In this document: positions 25,764 to 35,539 of the stretch, one piece after another
How the letters are laid out: each line of letters opens with the position of its first letter
How positions within the stretch are numbered: position 1 is the first letter of the stretch
DNA from: a virus
Length of the DNA stretch: 59,744 nt
Strand: one strand, 5' to 3'
Virus record (IMG/VR): IMGVR_UViG_3300042861_000881
Location: 1-59,744 of that record
Notes under the pieces: generated by a model
Told to the model about the DNA's origin: nothing
Database searches by the model: none
What the model saw: only the letters and a program-made list of their open reading frames with translations
Program-made: the position numbers and the translations under genes

Positions 25764-26807
25764 ATGTCAAATACAATAACAATACAGAGCGTAAATTATA
25801 GTGGAGAGGTTGCAAATATTTTGTTTAAACCTGTAAATGTTAATGCGGTTATTAATTTAGGAAACCAATCGTTACCATATGTGTTTAATCCGTCATTATT
25901 AACCCCTCCTCGTGATGTATATGGTGTTTATACCATATTAATTGAGGGTGCGGACTGCCCTTCAATTTTAAATGTTCCATTACCAACCCCAACCCCAACA
26001 CCTACGGTTACAACAACACCAACTACCACACCAACACCTACGGTTACCCCTACGGTTACTCCGTCGTTTAATCCTTGTAATATTTCACCAACACCAACAT
26101 CAACACCTACAATAACACCAACTAACACTATTACACCAACTAATACATCAACCCCTAACGCCCCAACTCCTACACCTACAAATACGACAACACCAACAAA
26201 TACGCCTACAATGACTAAAACACCGACCCCAACACCTACACCGGTTTATTTTGCATACTTATTTATGGAACCGGTTTCAGGTTCAACAAATATTGGTCAA
26301 TGGATGTATGATAGTGGAAGAAACTTCTTTGGATTTACTAACTATTCTCAACCAACACAAAATCAGACAGAATTTAATATTGATATGAATATTTATGTTG
26401 ATTTTAGCGGATGGACAAATGGTCTGTTCCCATCGTTAATACAACAAACAGTTCCACAAACCTCAGGTGGTGAGGATAGTTATAGTAACGCAATTGTTGC
26501 CTACAATTTCTTAACTACACAAATACCGAGTGGTTATGTTAATGGTTATAGTTGGTTTACTTGGATGATTCCTGTTTCATTAACTAATAACAAAAAACAA
26601 ACAATAATTGATATTAATACAAGTAATAACCCTAATTTATTAACAGGTGTGGGAACAGAAAGTACTATAAATTCATATACATTTACATACACCGGAACAA
26701 CAATTCCACCAACAACTTATAGAGTTTACACTACGTATCCTAGTACAATATTCAAGATAATAGACACTCAAAATATTTATATGAGAGGTAACACAATAGC
26801 ATCATAA
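25764..26807 (+). CDS. Fibre-like protein with Thr/Pro mucin-like linker
   Basis: A 347-residue protein. Residues 1-70 form a small beta-rich module ([20 protein letters not shown], ending in [10 protein letters not shown]). Residues about 72-160 are a Thr/Pro/Asn linker ([20 protein letters not shown] and onward), followed by a beta-rich C-terminal domain ([20 protein letters not shown] to YMRGNTIAS). No enzymatic motif is visible. The start 14 bp after the giant adhesin stop and the stop 1 bp before the next gene point to one operon of tail-associated proteins. I infer that the C-terminal domain is the functional head on a flexible or glycosylated stalk. Confidence 0.72.
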   Translation: MSNTITIQSVNYSGEVANILFKPVNVNAVINLGNQSLPYVFNPSLLTPPRDVYGVYTILIEGADCPSILNVPLPTPTPTPTVTTTPTTTPTPTVTPTVTPSFNPCNISPTPTSTPTITPTNTITPTNTSTPNAPTPTPTNTTTPTNTPTMTKTPTPTPTPVYFAYLFMEPVSGSTNIGQWMYDSGRNFFGFTNYSQPTQNQTEFNIDMNIYVDFSGWTNGLFPSLIQQTVPQTSGGEDSYSNAIVAYNFLTTQIPSGYVNGYSWFTWMIPVSLTNNKKQTIIDINTSNNPNLLTGVGTESTINSYTFTYTGTTIPPTTYRVYTTYPSTIFKIIDTQNIYMRGNTIAS

Positions 26808-26808
26808 T

Positions 26809-28524
26809 ATGAGTAATTTTTTAAATAAAATACCGGTTTCGCCTATAACATCACTTGGTACTCCTTCGGTTCCAAACAATTCAACTTTTGGAACAAACTT
26901 CAGTATCCTTCAAACCGGAGGTTATATGGAGGTTTATACCTTATCAGGATTGACATATACAATACCACCGGCAACAACAGGTGTTATAGAGTTTTCGGGT
27001 AATTCAATTCCAATCCAATTTACTAAAGGTTCGGGGTCTGTATTCTCACCTGATGTGTTAACATTAAATTCGGATAACATTTCATCAGGTAGAAGAAAAC
27101 TTGGAATGTTAGCGTATGTTTATGAAACTAATAAAATTTATCAATTTAAAATTGATAATTATGATACTTTGTGGAATAACGCAACCGGGGCCACGGGACC
27201 TGGTGGTAGTACTGTGGTTATTTCAGATTATGGAACAACGGTTAAGAATAACTCAGCTGCTGGAATTGCATTTATAAGTGCTTGGACATCTTCTACAATA
27301 TCAGGTATTGGTGGTTATAACGACACAAACGCTTCTTGGAGAGTTTTATCTACCGGAGGTGGAACATCTTTTACGGGGGGGACAATATCCGGAGCAACAA
27401 ACTTTACAAATGGTTTAACCGCAAACACATTTTCTGCAGGAACTTACCAAAATTTACCTGTAAGTGGTGTTACAGGTGGAACAGGTATTTCAGCAAACAC
27501 AACTAATGGTTTGGTAACCATTGTGAATACATTACCTGACCAAACAGTTACAATAACAGGTGGAACAAACATTGGAATAAATGGTACATATCCAAACTTC
27601 GGTATTAATTTTACCGGGTCAACAGGTGCATCAGGAGATTACTTACCTTTAAGTGGGGGAACGGTAACAGGTGGAACAATATTCACTAGTGGTTTAACTG
27701 CAAATACAATATCTGCAACAACATATCAGAATTTACCGGTAACGAGTTTTTCAGGGTTAAGTGGTATAAATCTATCGGCAACAACTAATGGGGAAGTATT
27801 GACCTATAGTTCAATAGATAACACTTGGAAAAATGAAAAAGTATATAATGATTTACAAATTAGAAGAAATGGTATAACTATTTTTGATGATATGATAGGA
27901 ACAACTGCTAGTGACAACTTTCAAAAACTAACATTTAATAACGGAGCTTGGTCAGTATCTACTATATCTAATGAAAATAATCCTGGAGTTATTACAATTA
28001 CATCATCATCAGGGTCATCAAGTAGTGGTGGAAATATTGTACCAAGTAGTACTGTATCTCCAAGAAATTACGCTGTTGGTGTGGGAATGCAATATGATTT
28101 GATAATGAGAACGGGTTCTTTGAGTGCCAATGTTATTATGAGATTTGGTATAGTTGCCGGCACAGTAAATGCAACACAACCAAGTGATGGTGTTTATTTA
28201 CGATTAAATAATAATGACTTAGTTGGGCAAACAGCTACTGGAAACACTAGAAGTCAAACGGCCGCATACACGGGTATAACAACACCAACTTGGTATCATT
28301 TTAGAGTAAAAATGGCGTCAGCAAATTTATCAGTATATGAATTATATGATATGGATGGTGCATTATTATGGACAGACAGTCTTACAACTAACTTACCAAC
28401 TATAGGTACCGGTGTTCAACCTACATTCATTGCATATAATCAAATTGCAGAAGCAAGACAAATATGTCAAGTAGATTATGTGTCATTTACATACCCACCA
28501 ATGAATAGAGGTGCCTTAATATAA
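26809..28524 (+). CDS. Tail fibre-like protein with beta-rich repeats and lectin-like C-terminus
   Basis: A 571-residue Gly/Thr/Ser-rich protein typical of phage fibres. A short collagen-like NNATGATGPGGST occurs near residue 122, and two copies of a 'GGT.(S/T)GGT.F..GLTAN(T)(F/I)SA.TYQNLPV' repeat lie at about 190-240 and 285-325. LPLSGGTVTGG is the common fibre motif that precedes a trimerisation region. From about residue 350 a jelly-roll or lectin-like domain follows (FDDMIGTTASDNFQKLTFNN, WYHFRVKMASANLSVYELYD, then QVDYVSFTYPP). This C-terminal domain may bind carbohydrate. It is a probable receptor-binding or decoration component. Confidence 0.78.
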   Translation: MSNFLNKIPVSPITSLGTPSVPNNSTFGTNFSILQTGGYMEVYTLSGLTYTIPPATTGVIEFSGNSIPIQFTKGSGSVFSPDVLTLNSDNISSGRRKLGMLAYVYETNKIYQFKIDNYDTLWNNATGATGPGGSTVVISDYGTTVKNNSAAGIAFISAWTSSTISGIGGYNDTNASWRVLSTGGGTSFTGGTISGATNFTNGLTANTFSAGTYQNLPVSGVTGGTGISANTTNGLVTIVNTLPDQTVTITGGTNIGINGTYPNFGINFTGSTGASGDYLPLSGGTVTGGTIFTSGLTANTISATTYQNLPVTSFSGLSGINLSATTNGEVLTYSSIDNTWKNEKVYNDLQIRRNGITIFDDMIGTTASDNFQKLTFNNGAWSVSTISNENNPGVITITSSSGSSSSGGNIVPSSTVSPRNYAVGVGMQYDLIMRTGSLSANVIMRFGIVAGTVNATQPSDGVYLRLNNNDLVGQTATGNTRSQTAAYTGITTPTWYHFRVKMASANLSVYELYDMDGALLWTDSLTTNLPTIGTGVQPTFIAYNQIAEARQICQVDYVSFTYPPMNRGALI

Positions 28525-28536
28525 AATAAAAAAAAT

Positions 28537-28686
28537 ATGATACTAATTAAATATAGAATGATAAACGAGAATGGGTCTTGGATTGAAACAAAACATCTTG
28601 AAGAGGCTGAAACTCACGGTAACTATGTAATTATTACTGAGGAAATAATTGAAAATTCACCGGAAAATTTAATTCAACCTGAGTAA
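28537..28686 (+). CDS. Small 49-residue protein between fibre genes
   Basis: A short gene (49 codons plus stop) fills the gap between two fibre genes and its stop overlaps the next start (TAATG). The product MILIKYRMINENGSWIETKH is followed by an acidic tail, LEEAETHGNYVIITEEIIEN. It looks like a compact beta-alpha-beta unit. Exact spacing and coupling support a real gene; function is unknown. Small partners between fibre genes are sometimes assembly chaperones, but there is no direct evidence. Confidence 0.6.
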   Translation: MILIKYRMINENGSWIETKHLEEAETHGNYVIITEEIIENSPENLIQPE

Positions 28687-30923
28687 TGCAAGTAATACAA
28701 ATCACTAGTTTAACGGGACATTCTCCGTATGATATCACAATTTGTGATGTCACAAACACATATTGTTATTCCGGAGTGACCGGTGCAACAACGGCACCTT
28801 TAACTATTGATTTACCAACAGAATTATTGGGTTCAGAAGAAGTTCTTGTTGTGGTTACAGATTCTATTGGATGTCAAGAAATTCAATACCACGTATGTAC
28901 TACGGTACCAACACCAACACCAACTCCGACACAAACACCAACAATAACACCAACTAATTCCATTTGTAATTGTATATCAATAGAAAACACTTCGGGGATT
29001 ACATTAAATTTTGGTTTTACTCAGTGTGATGGGGAATCATTTTATGGTGAAATTTATTCATCAACAACATTATATGTTTGTGGTACTTTACCATATGGTG
29101 ATAGTGGTGTTGTAATAACAATATCGTCAGATATCTGTACCGGAGATGTATGTCCGGGACCTAGTCCAACCCCAACAACAACACCAACTCCGACCCCAAC
29201 ATTACCACCAATCGTTGGTTATTTTCAAGACACTTGTGACCCTTCTTATGAATTCATATTATCAGATATTCCAATCACATTTAGTCCATTGTCAGGTGTT
29301 TATTATATAAAAAGTTCGGGTTATGTAGGATGTGCTACAAATATTGTAAGTACAACATCAAGTAATATTTTTTCATTTATTGCAATGGGGTCCCAATCTA
29401 GTGTCTACTTTTGTCAAAAATCAAATTTTATTTATCCGTGTCCAACTTTAACACCTACACCAAGTATTACTCCAACAGTGACACCAACACCAAAGGTTAC
29501 GATGACTAAGACACCAACTAAAACACCGACTCAGACACCAACAACAACTATGAAGTATAGTATTTTTAAAGTTATGAATTGTTGTGATGGTAAAACAATT
29601 AAATTTGTTAGTTTACCTCATTATTTTTTATCCGGGACTTCTATTGTTGATACCGATGGTAATTGTTGGGAAATAATATCGATAAGTTCTATCACCCCAA
29701 ATATTATTTGGAACCAGTATACAACATACATAGATTGTAAATTGTGTATAACATATCAAACTTGTTCTCCAACACCGACACCAACACCATTATTTATATC
29801 TGTTTGGGACACAACAATTACTTCGGGTTCTTCTACAGCTTCAAATCAAATACAATTACCTTTGATAAACGGAGGTACATATAATTTTGTGGTTGATTGG
29901 GGAGATGGAACACAAGATACAATTACATCTTGGAATCAAGCAGAAACATTACACACCTATGCAAGTTCAGGAATTTATACTTTAGCAATAGAAGGCACTA
30001 TTTTGGAATGGTCTTTTTTTGAAAGTTTTATTTATTTCGGAGTTTCAGATTCAATAAAATTAACTTCAATATCTTCTTGGGGTAGCTTACAATTTGGTGT
30101 TTTAGCAAACTCAAACTTTAATGGATGCATAAATTTAGATTTAACATCTGTTTCAGATTTACCAAATCTTTCTAACACAATAACTTTAGATAATTGTTTT
30201 TCTGATTGTAATTCATTGACAAATATTAATAGGTCTAATGAATGGGATACTTTTAATGTTAATATTATGATAGCGACTTTTGCTAATAGTAATAATTTCA
30301 ACTCCGATATAAGTTCTTGGGACACAAGTAATGTTAACGATATGAACACTATGTTTAATAGCGCAACTGCGTTCAATCAAGATATTAGCGGTTGGGATGT
30401 AAGTAGCGTTACTAATATGTTAGATATGTTCAATTCCGCTGTTGTTTTTAATCAAAATATTGGTGGTTGGGACGTAAGTAATGTTACGAATATGAGTTTT
30501 ATGTTTGGAAGTGCAACTGCTTTTAATCAAGATATTGGTGGTTGGAATGTAAGTAATGTTACTAATATGAATTCTATGTTTATTTATGCATTTGCCTTTA
30601 ATCAAGATATTGGAGGTTGGAATGTAAGTAATGTTACGGATATGGGTAGTATGTTTAACTCCGCAACTGCTTTCAATCAAGATATTGGTGGTTGGAATGT
30701 TAGTGGTGTTACAAATTTTACCAATTTTATGGCTGATAAAACGTTTAGTGATTACTCAACAACAAATCTTGACGCAATTTATAATGGATGGAGCGCATTA
30801 CCTTCTGTTCAGTCAGGTAGAAATATTACCTTTAACACAATTAAATATACTGCGGCAGGTTCTGCCGGTAAGGCAATCCTTCAAGGAACGTATGGTTGGA
30901 CAATTACCGATGGCGGTATATAA
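28686..30923 (+). CDS. Second tail adhesin with Thr/Pro linkers, WGDG domain and BspA repeats
   Basis: A 745-residue adhesin built like a beads-on-string: small beta or Cys-containing modules separated by Thr/Pro linkers at about residues 72-92, 159-175, 255-288 and 362-368. A PKD-like FVVDWGDGTQDT segment (about 405) follows, and BspA/DUF285 repeats cover about 535-680 ([16 protein letters not shown] units). The C-terminal module NFTNFM...GWTITDGG matches that of the protein at 21418..25749, so the two genes share a repeat plus cap module, probably by duplication or recombination. It is expected on the virion exterior, binding the host surface. There is no signal peptide. Confidence 0.85.
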   Translation: MQVIQITSLTGHSPYDITICDVTNTYCYSGVTGATTAPLTIDLPTELLGSEEVLVVVTDSIGCQEIQYHVCTTVPTPTPTPTQTPTITPTNSICNCISIENTSGITLNFGFTQCDGESFYGEIYSSTTLYVCGTLPYGDSGVVITISSDICTGDVCPGPSPTPTTTPTPTPTLPPIVGYFQDTCDPSYEFILSDIPITFSPLSGVYYIKSSGYVGCATNIVSTTSSNIFSFIAMGSQSSVYFCQKSNFIYPCPTLTPTPSITPTVTPTPKVTMTKTPTKTPTQTPTTTMKYSIFKVMNCCDGKTIKFVSLPHYFLSGTSIVDTDGNCWEIISISSITPNIIWNQYTTYIDCKLCITYQTCSPTPTPTPLFISVWDTTITSGSSTASNQIQLPLINGGTYNFVVDWGDGTQDTITSWNQAETLHTYASSGIYTLAIEGTILEWSFFESFIYFGVSDSIKLTSISSWGSLQFGVLANSNFNGCINLDLTSVSDLPNLSNTITLDNCFSDCNSLTNINRSNEWDTFNVNIMIATFANSNNFNSDISSWDTSNVNDMNTMFNSATAFNQDISGWDVSSVTNMLDMFNSAVVFNQNIGGWDVSNVTNMSFMFGSATAFNQDIGGWNVSNVTNMNSMFIYAFAFNQDIGGWNVSNVTDMGSMFNSATAFNQDIGGWNVSGVTNFTNFMADKTFSDYSTTNLDAIYNGWSALPSVQSGRNITFNTIKYTAAGSAGKAILQGTYGWTITDGGI

Positions 30924-30976
30924 TTTCTATTTATCTTTTTATAAAAAATATTATTTTTCTAATAAAAAGATATTAA

Positions 30977-32224
30977 ATGAAAATATTTGTCCAAATTGCG
31001 TCCTATCGTGACCCCCAACTTATTCCAACAATTAAGTCAATGTTGGAGAACGCCAAAAAACCAAAAAATTTAGTAATCGGAATTTGTCGTCAATATCATC
31101 CTGAGGATGGGTTTGATGATTTATCAGAGTACTCTAAAGATAAACGATTTAGAGTTGTTGATGTCCTATATACGGAATCAAAAGGAGTATGTTGGGCAAG
31201 AAACCAAGTTCAACAATTATATAAAGGTGAAGAGTATACCTTACAAATTGATTCTCATATGAGATTTGAAAAGGATTGGGACGACACCTTAATTAAGATG
31301 GTTAAACAACTTCAAAAGAAAGGATTTAAGAAACCTTTATTAACCGGATATGTTTCTTCATTCGACCCGGATAATGACCCGGCAGGTAGAGTCCAAGAAC
31401 CTTGGAGAATGGCCTTTGATAGATTCATTCCCGAAGGAGCGGTTTTCTTCTTACCTGAAACAATTCCGGGATGGGAAAAATTAACCGAACCGGTTACTTC
31501 ACGATTTTATTCGGCTCATATGGCCTTTACCTTAGGACAATTTAGTGTTGAGGTTCAACACGACCCTGAGTTCTATTTTCACGGAGAAGAAATATCAATT
31601 GCAGTTAGAGCATTTACCCACGGGTATGATTTATTTCACCCACATAAAACCGTTATTTGGCACGAATATACTCGTAAGGGTAGAACCAAACAATGGGATG
31701 ACGATAAAGAGTGGGGTAAGAAAAACGAATTATCTCATAAGAAAAATCGTCAACTATTTGGTATGGACGGTGAAGACGTTACAATGGACTTTAGTTTTTA
31801 CGGGTTCGGAACTGAACGAACTTTAAAAGATTATGAAATTTATTCAGGACTTAAATTCTCAAATAGAGCTGTTCAACAATATACTTTAGATAAAAATTAC
31901 GCACCTAATCCTCAAATATTTGAAACCGAGGAAGAATGGTTGGCAAGTTACGCAAGTATCTTTAAACATTGTATTGATATTGGATTCCATCAGGTTCCGG
32001 AGAAAGATTATGATTTTTGGGTCGTAGCTTTCCACGATGAAAATGATGAAACAATTTATAGAAAAGATGCTGACATCAATGAAATTAACAATATGATGAG
32101 AGACCCTGATGGGTATTGCAAAGTTTGGAGAGAGTTTCAAACAACACATAAACCAAAATATTGGGTTGTATGGCCTCATAGTGTGTCTAAAGATTGGTGT
32201 GAAAGAATAACGGGTAATTTGTAA
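30977..32224 (+). CDS. GT60-like polypeptide N-acetylglucosaminyltransferase
   Basis: A 415-residue protein matching the GlcNAc-transferase family GT60 (PF11397 type). The start KIFVQIASYRDPQLIPTIKS, the segment VLYTESKGVCWARNQVQQLY and the divalent-metal site LQIDSHMRFEKDWD (D92, H94) are its defining features. A later HGEEISIAVRAFTHGYDLFHP segment is also typical. Characterised members are Dictyostelium Gnt1 (GlcNAc on hydroxyproline of Skp1) and Trypanosoma cruzi enzymes that add GlcNAc to mucin threonines; that knowledge is from the family, not this sequence. It follows the Thr/Pro-rich adhesins by 53 bp, which makes those linkers plausible acceptors. Confidence 0.88.
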   Translation: MKIFVQIASYRDPQLIPTIKSMLENAKKPKNLVIGICRQYHPEDGFDDLSEYSKDKRFRVVDVLYTESKGVCWARNQVQQLYKGEEYTLQIDSHMRFEKDWDDTLIKMVKQLQKKGFKKPLLTGYVSSFDPDNDPAGRVQEPWRMAFDRFIPEGAVFFLPETIPGWEKLTEPVTSRFYSAHMAFTLGQFSVEVQHDPEFYFHGEEISIAVRAFTHGYDLFHPHKTVIWHEYTRKGRTKQWDDDKEWGKKNELSHKKNRQLFGMDGEDVTMDFSFYGFGTERTLKDYEIYSGLKFSNRAVQQYTLDKNYAPNPQIFETEEEWLASYASIFKHCIDIGFHQVPEKDYDFWVVAFHDENDETIYRKDADINEINNMMRDPDGYCKVWREFQTTHKPKYWVVWPHSVSKDWCERITGNL

Positions 32225-32227
32225 TAT

Positions 32228-32980
32228 ATGGTTACTTGGAATGGTGTTAAAATAGCCGATAAAGGTTTTTTAATTAATCTTGAAGAAAGAAAAGATAGAT
32301 TAGAAGAATCTATATCGGAATTACATAAAAATAATATTGTTGGCGTTGAGAGGTTTGATGCTATCAAAATAACGGAAGATAGTGATAATGGTTGGGTTAT
32401 AAGAGGATGTACACATAGTCATATGGATATATTAAAACTCCAAGTTGACAATGAATGGGAAAAAGTTATTATATTTGAGGATGATTTTTTTTTAGATTTT
32501 GATAATTCAGTTAATGACAATTCATTAGAAGATATTATCAATAATATTACTAACTATGATGTTGATTGTCTTTTTTTAGGCTCTGTTTTGTTGAATGAAT
32601 CAGAATATATTAACAAATTTATATTAAAACCAAATAAATTAGTTCAAACAACATCATATATTACGTCTTTAAAATTTTCAAAGTTTGTGACAAAACATTT
32701 TAATTATTTAGACAAACAATCTGTGGTATACGGGGAACAAATCGATAGTTATTATTCTAATCTTTCCGAACGTAATCATTGGAAAATTAATAATGAGTTA
32801 AATGGATGTTATGACCTCTTAAATCACGATTTAAAAATATATTTCACATACCCACAATTATTTAATCAAAGAACATCTTTTTCTAACATTGAAAATAAAA
32901 TGACTGGTTACTCACAATACAATAACTTACGTAATAAAAAATATTATCCAAAATTAAATTATGACATTAACGGAAACTAA
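32228..32980 (+). CDS. GT25-like glycosyltransferase
   Basis: A 250-residue protein resembling the LPS-type galactosyltransferases of family GT25. The N-terminal GFLINLEERKDRLEESISEL matches the 'inL....R...' start. The middle segment RGCTHSHMDILKLQVDNEWEKVIIFEDDFFL has the conserved 'gc..SH...l......e..lifEDD' pattern containing the acidic metal-binding residues. Family members add galactose or other hexoses, including to hydroxylysine in collagen. The end of the gene overlaps the next by 20 bp, so translation is probably coupled. Donor and acceptor are unknown. Confidence 0.8.
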   Translation: MVTWNGVKIADKGFLINLEERKDRLEESISELHKNNIVGVERFDAIKITEDSDNGWVIRGCTHSHMDILKLQVDNEWEKVIIFEDDFFLDFDNSVNDNSLEDIINNITNYDVDCLFLGSVLLNESEYINKFILKPNKLVQTTSYITSLKFSKFVTKHFNYLDKQSVVYGEQIDSYYSNLSERNHWKINNELNGCYDLLNHDLKIYFTYPQLFNQRTSFSNIENKMTGYSQYNNLRNKKYYPKLNYDINGN

Positions 32981-33839
32981 TAATAAACCACTTAACTTAA
33001 TTTGGCAAACATTTAATGGAGACCAAACAAATTTTGAATTTGAATACACGACAGAAATTTTGTTTAAAAATATTGAACAAAATAGAATATTTGATGATGG
33101 TCAGTTATCAACAGTTTTAGATAATTCGGTAATTATTTATTCAAACAACTTAAATAATATATCTGAAGATTTTAACAATTATTTAGATAAATTTGTTGAA
33201 CTTGGGTATACTTTTTATTTATTACATTTTTCTAACGAAAATTTAAGTCATAATTGTGATTATTACTCAAAGGCAAAGTATGTTTTTAGAAATTATTATG
33301 ATTCAAATATTACTGATAAAAATGTAATGTTTATTCCTTTAGGCGTAAAATCAGGTTTTATTAATAAGAGTGAAAATTATTTAAAAACAAAAGAATATGA
33401 TTTTACATTTATTGGACAACCAAAGTCAGATAGACAAGAATTATTATCCATAATAGAGAATATGGAGAACGTTTTTATACATAAAACTAATTCTTGGAAT
33501 TGTTCAACATCATTAACTCAAGATGAATGTATTTCAATTTATATGAAAACAAAATTCACTCCTTGTCCTATGGGATGGGTTCATCCCGATTCATTTAGAT
33601 TGATGGAATGTTTGGAGTCCGGTTCAATACCTATTTTAAAAAATTACAATAATTTAGAATATTTTACTAAAGTTTGGGGTGATTCTCCAATACCGGTGGT
33701 TAATTCGTGGAATGAGATTGCCGAGTATTATAATATGGATACAGATAATTACAATCAATTATATAGTAAAGTGTTTAATTGGTATTCTGAATTTAAAATT
33801 AAATTAACTTCAAAAATTAAAAATAATTTAAATGAATAA
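32961..33839 (+). CDS. Exostosin-like glycosyltransferase
   Basis: A 292-residue GT-B-like protein. The central MFIPLGVKSGF, TKEYDFTFIGQPKSDRQELL and MKTKFTPCPMGWVHPDSFRL segments, then MECLESGSIPIL, match exostosin/GT47-like enzymes ('F.lcP.G...ds.Rl.Ea...G.iPVi'). The N-terminal part is a likely first Rossmann half (QTFNGDQTNFEFEYTTEIL). It is similar in plan to the protein at 3536..4507. It overlaps both neighbouring genes (20 bp and 8 bp). The sugar it transfers cannot be deduced. Confidence 0.7.
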   Translation: MTLTETNNKPLNLIWQTFNGDQTNFEFEYTTEILFKNIEQNRIFDDGQLSTVLDNSVIIYSNNLNNISEDFNNYLDKFVELGYTFYLLHFSNENLSHNCDYYSKAKYVFRNYYDSNITDKNVMFIPLGVKSGFINKSENYLKTKEYDFTFIGQPKSDRQELLSIIENMENVFIHKTNSWNCSTSLTQDECISIYMKTKFTPCPMGWVHPDSFRLMECLESGSIPILKNYNNLEYFTKVWGDSPIPVVNSWNEIAEYYNMDTDNYNQLYSKVFNWYSEFKIKLTSKIKNNLNE

Positions 33840-34584
33840 TTTTGATATTGGTATAACAACTTTTTCATTACGATATGATTTTGTTGAATCGTTAGTTAAA
33901 AGTATTAGAACGTTAGGTGTTGATAATAACATTTTTTTATGTATTAACGGAGAAAAAGATTCAAATTTTTCTGAAGAATACAGACAAAAAATATTATCCC
34001 TATGTCTTAATTACAAAAATGTGTATCCAATATTTTTTGTAGAAACAAGAGGATTGTCTAAAATGTGGAATACATTATTGATACATTCAACTAAAGACGA
34101 TTTGTTAATATTAAACGATGATATTGATATTGTTTCAGATAATATTTTTGAAGTTGTATCTCAACATATTACTACTCCGGATTATTTTGGGTTAAGTATT
34201 ATTAATAATACATTTTCATTTTTTGTTGTTAATAAAAAATTTATTGACGAATTAGGTTATTTTGATGAAAGATTAATTGGGTTTGGGGAAGAAGATGGTG
34301 ATATAATGTATCGATTAAAAAAACAAAAAGAAAAAAGTGTTTTTAGATTAAATGTTAGCGGTCTTGATAATATTGTTTCTGATATTAGACATAATGATAT
34401 AAAATCAGGTGTTGGTAAATATTCATTTTATAACAGAGATTATATTTTTAATCAAAAGTATAAATGTGATGGGGATATATATTATTTTCCTGAAGGTATT
34501 GAATGCGAACAAATATTAAATGATAAACAATTATATCCATATGAAAGATTTTTTATGGATAATAAACATAAACTATACATTTAA
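33832..34584 (+). CDS. GT2-like glycosyltransferase
   Basis: A 250-residue GT-A protein. The start FDIGITTFSLRYDFVESLVK, the segment RGLSKMWNTLLIHSTKDDLL and the acidic site LILNDDIDIVSDNIFEV are GT2-like. FDERLIGFGEEDGDIMYRLK is the conserved 'FDE....GE.DgD...R' acceptor/catalytic segment also present in the gene at 36466..37191. It is part of an eight-gene plus-strand transferase run with overlapping ends. Specific donor unknown. Confidence 0.8.
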   Translation: MNNFDIGITTFSLRYDFVESLVKSIRTLGVDNNIFLCINGEKDSNFSEEYRQKILSLCLNYKNVYPIFFVETRGLSKMWNTLLIHSTKDDLLILNDDIDIVSDNIFEVVSQHITTPDYFGLSIINNTFSFFVVNKKFIDELGYFDERLIGFGEEDGDIMYRLKKQKEKSVFRLNVSGLDNIVSDIRHNDIKSGVGKYSFYNRDYIFNQKYKCDGDIYYFPEGIECEQILNDKQLYPYERFFMDNKHKLYI

Positions 34585-34591
34585 TTAAAAT

Positions 34592-35539
34592 ATGAATTTA
34601 AAAGTACATAATCCTTGTAATGAACATACTAGATATTATCGTAATTATAATTTATTTTGGGATGAGTTAACAGATAAATTAAAAGAAAAATATAACGTTA
34701 TTGAAAATCGTTATTTTGAAAATGCTCACAAAGAAAGATTTACCGTTTATTTTGATTCTTTAACAAGTGAAAGAGGGTTAGAATTACAAGAATGTGATTA
34801 TGTAATAGAAAATTTAGATAATGGGGATTTTTATATCTTATCTGTTTCAGATGATTTATCACAGCCTTTATTATCAGAACAAAATAATCCTAAATTAAAA
34901 AAAGTTTTATTCTCTCAATTTATAGATTACAAAATAAAACATCACACAGGAATTAATTATAATAAATTTAGTCCTTGGATTTACTTCCAATCTAACTTAA
35001 CTGATTTAGAAGTTTATTATAAAAAACGTCAATTAAAAAACAATTTTATTAAAAAATTATATTTTAGAGGTAATGTTAATGATAGACCAATATTAGAACA
35101 TTTTACAAAATCTATATTAGACGGACCAAATTATATTGGAAATTCAAAAGTTTATTTTGACGAGTTAATAAATTATGAAATTGGGTTATCAATTGCGGGA
35201 GTTGGGGAATTATGTTACAGAGATATTGAGTATATGGCTTTAGGTATCCCATTTATTAGGTTTGAATTTCAATCCGAATTATCTGAAAAATTAATACCAA
35301 ATTATCATTATATATCAATACCATATGATAAAAGTATTCCAAAACATAATGAGGTTCACACCGATAGATTAGGAGAAAAAGAACACGTACTACAAATTGA
35401 AGCGAGATTTAGGGAAGTTATTAGAGATGAAGATTTTTTAAGATTTATTTCAAAAAATTCAAGAAAATACTATGAAGACTTTCTTTCAACAAATTCAAGA
35501 ATAAATAAAACTTTAAAAATATTAAATTTAGATGATTAA
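34592..35539 (+). CDS. Putative glycosyltransferase, family unclear
   Basis: A 315-residue protein. The C-terminal part IAGVGELCYRDIEYMALGIPFIRF resembles the donor-binding lobe of GT-B transferases, where a conserved 'G...R..E.maLGiP.i' helix faces the nucleotide. The N-terminal FWDELTDKLKEKYNVIENRY and DYVIENLDNGDFYILSVSDD stretches fit a first Rossmann half. I cannot assign a numbered family. Position between a GT2 gene (8 bp before) and a GT10 gene (8-bp overlap) supports a glycan role. Confidence 0.6.
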   Translation: MNLKVHNPCNEHTRYYRNYNLFWDELTDKLKEKYNVIENRYFENAHKERFTVYFDSLTSERGLELQECDYVIENLDNGDFYILSVSDDLSQPLLSEQNNPKLKKVLFSQFIDYKIKHHTGINYNKFSPWIYFQSNLTDLEVYYKKRQLKNNFIKKLYFRGNVNDRPILEHFTKSILDGPNYIGNSKVYFDELINYEIGLSIAGVGELCYRDIEYMALGIPFIRFEFQSELSEKLIPNYHYISIPYDKSIPKHNEVHTDRLGEKEHVLQIEARFREVIRDEDFLRFISKNSRKYYEDFLSTNSRINKTLKILNLDD

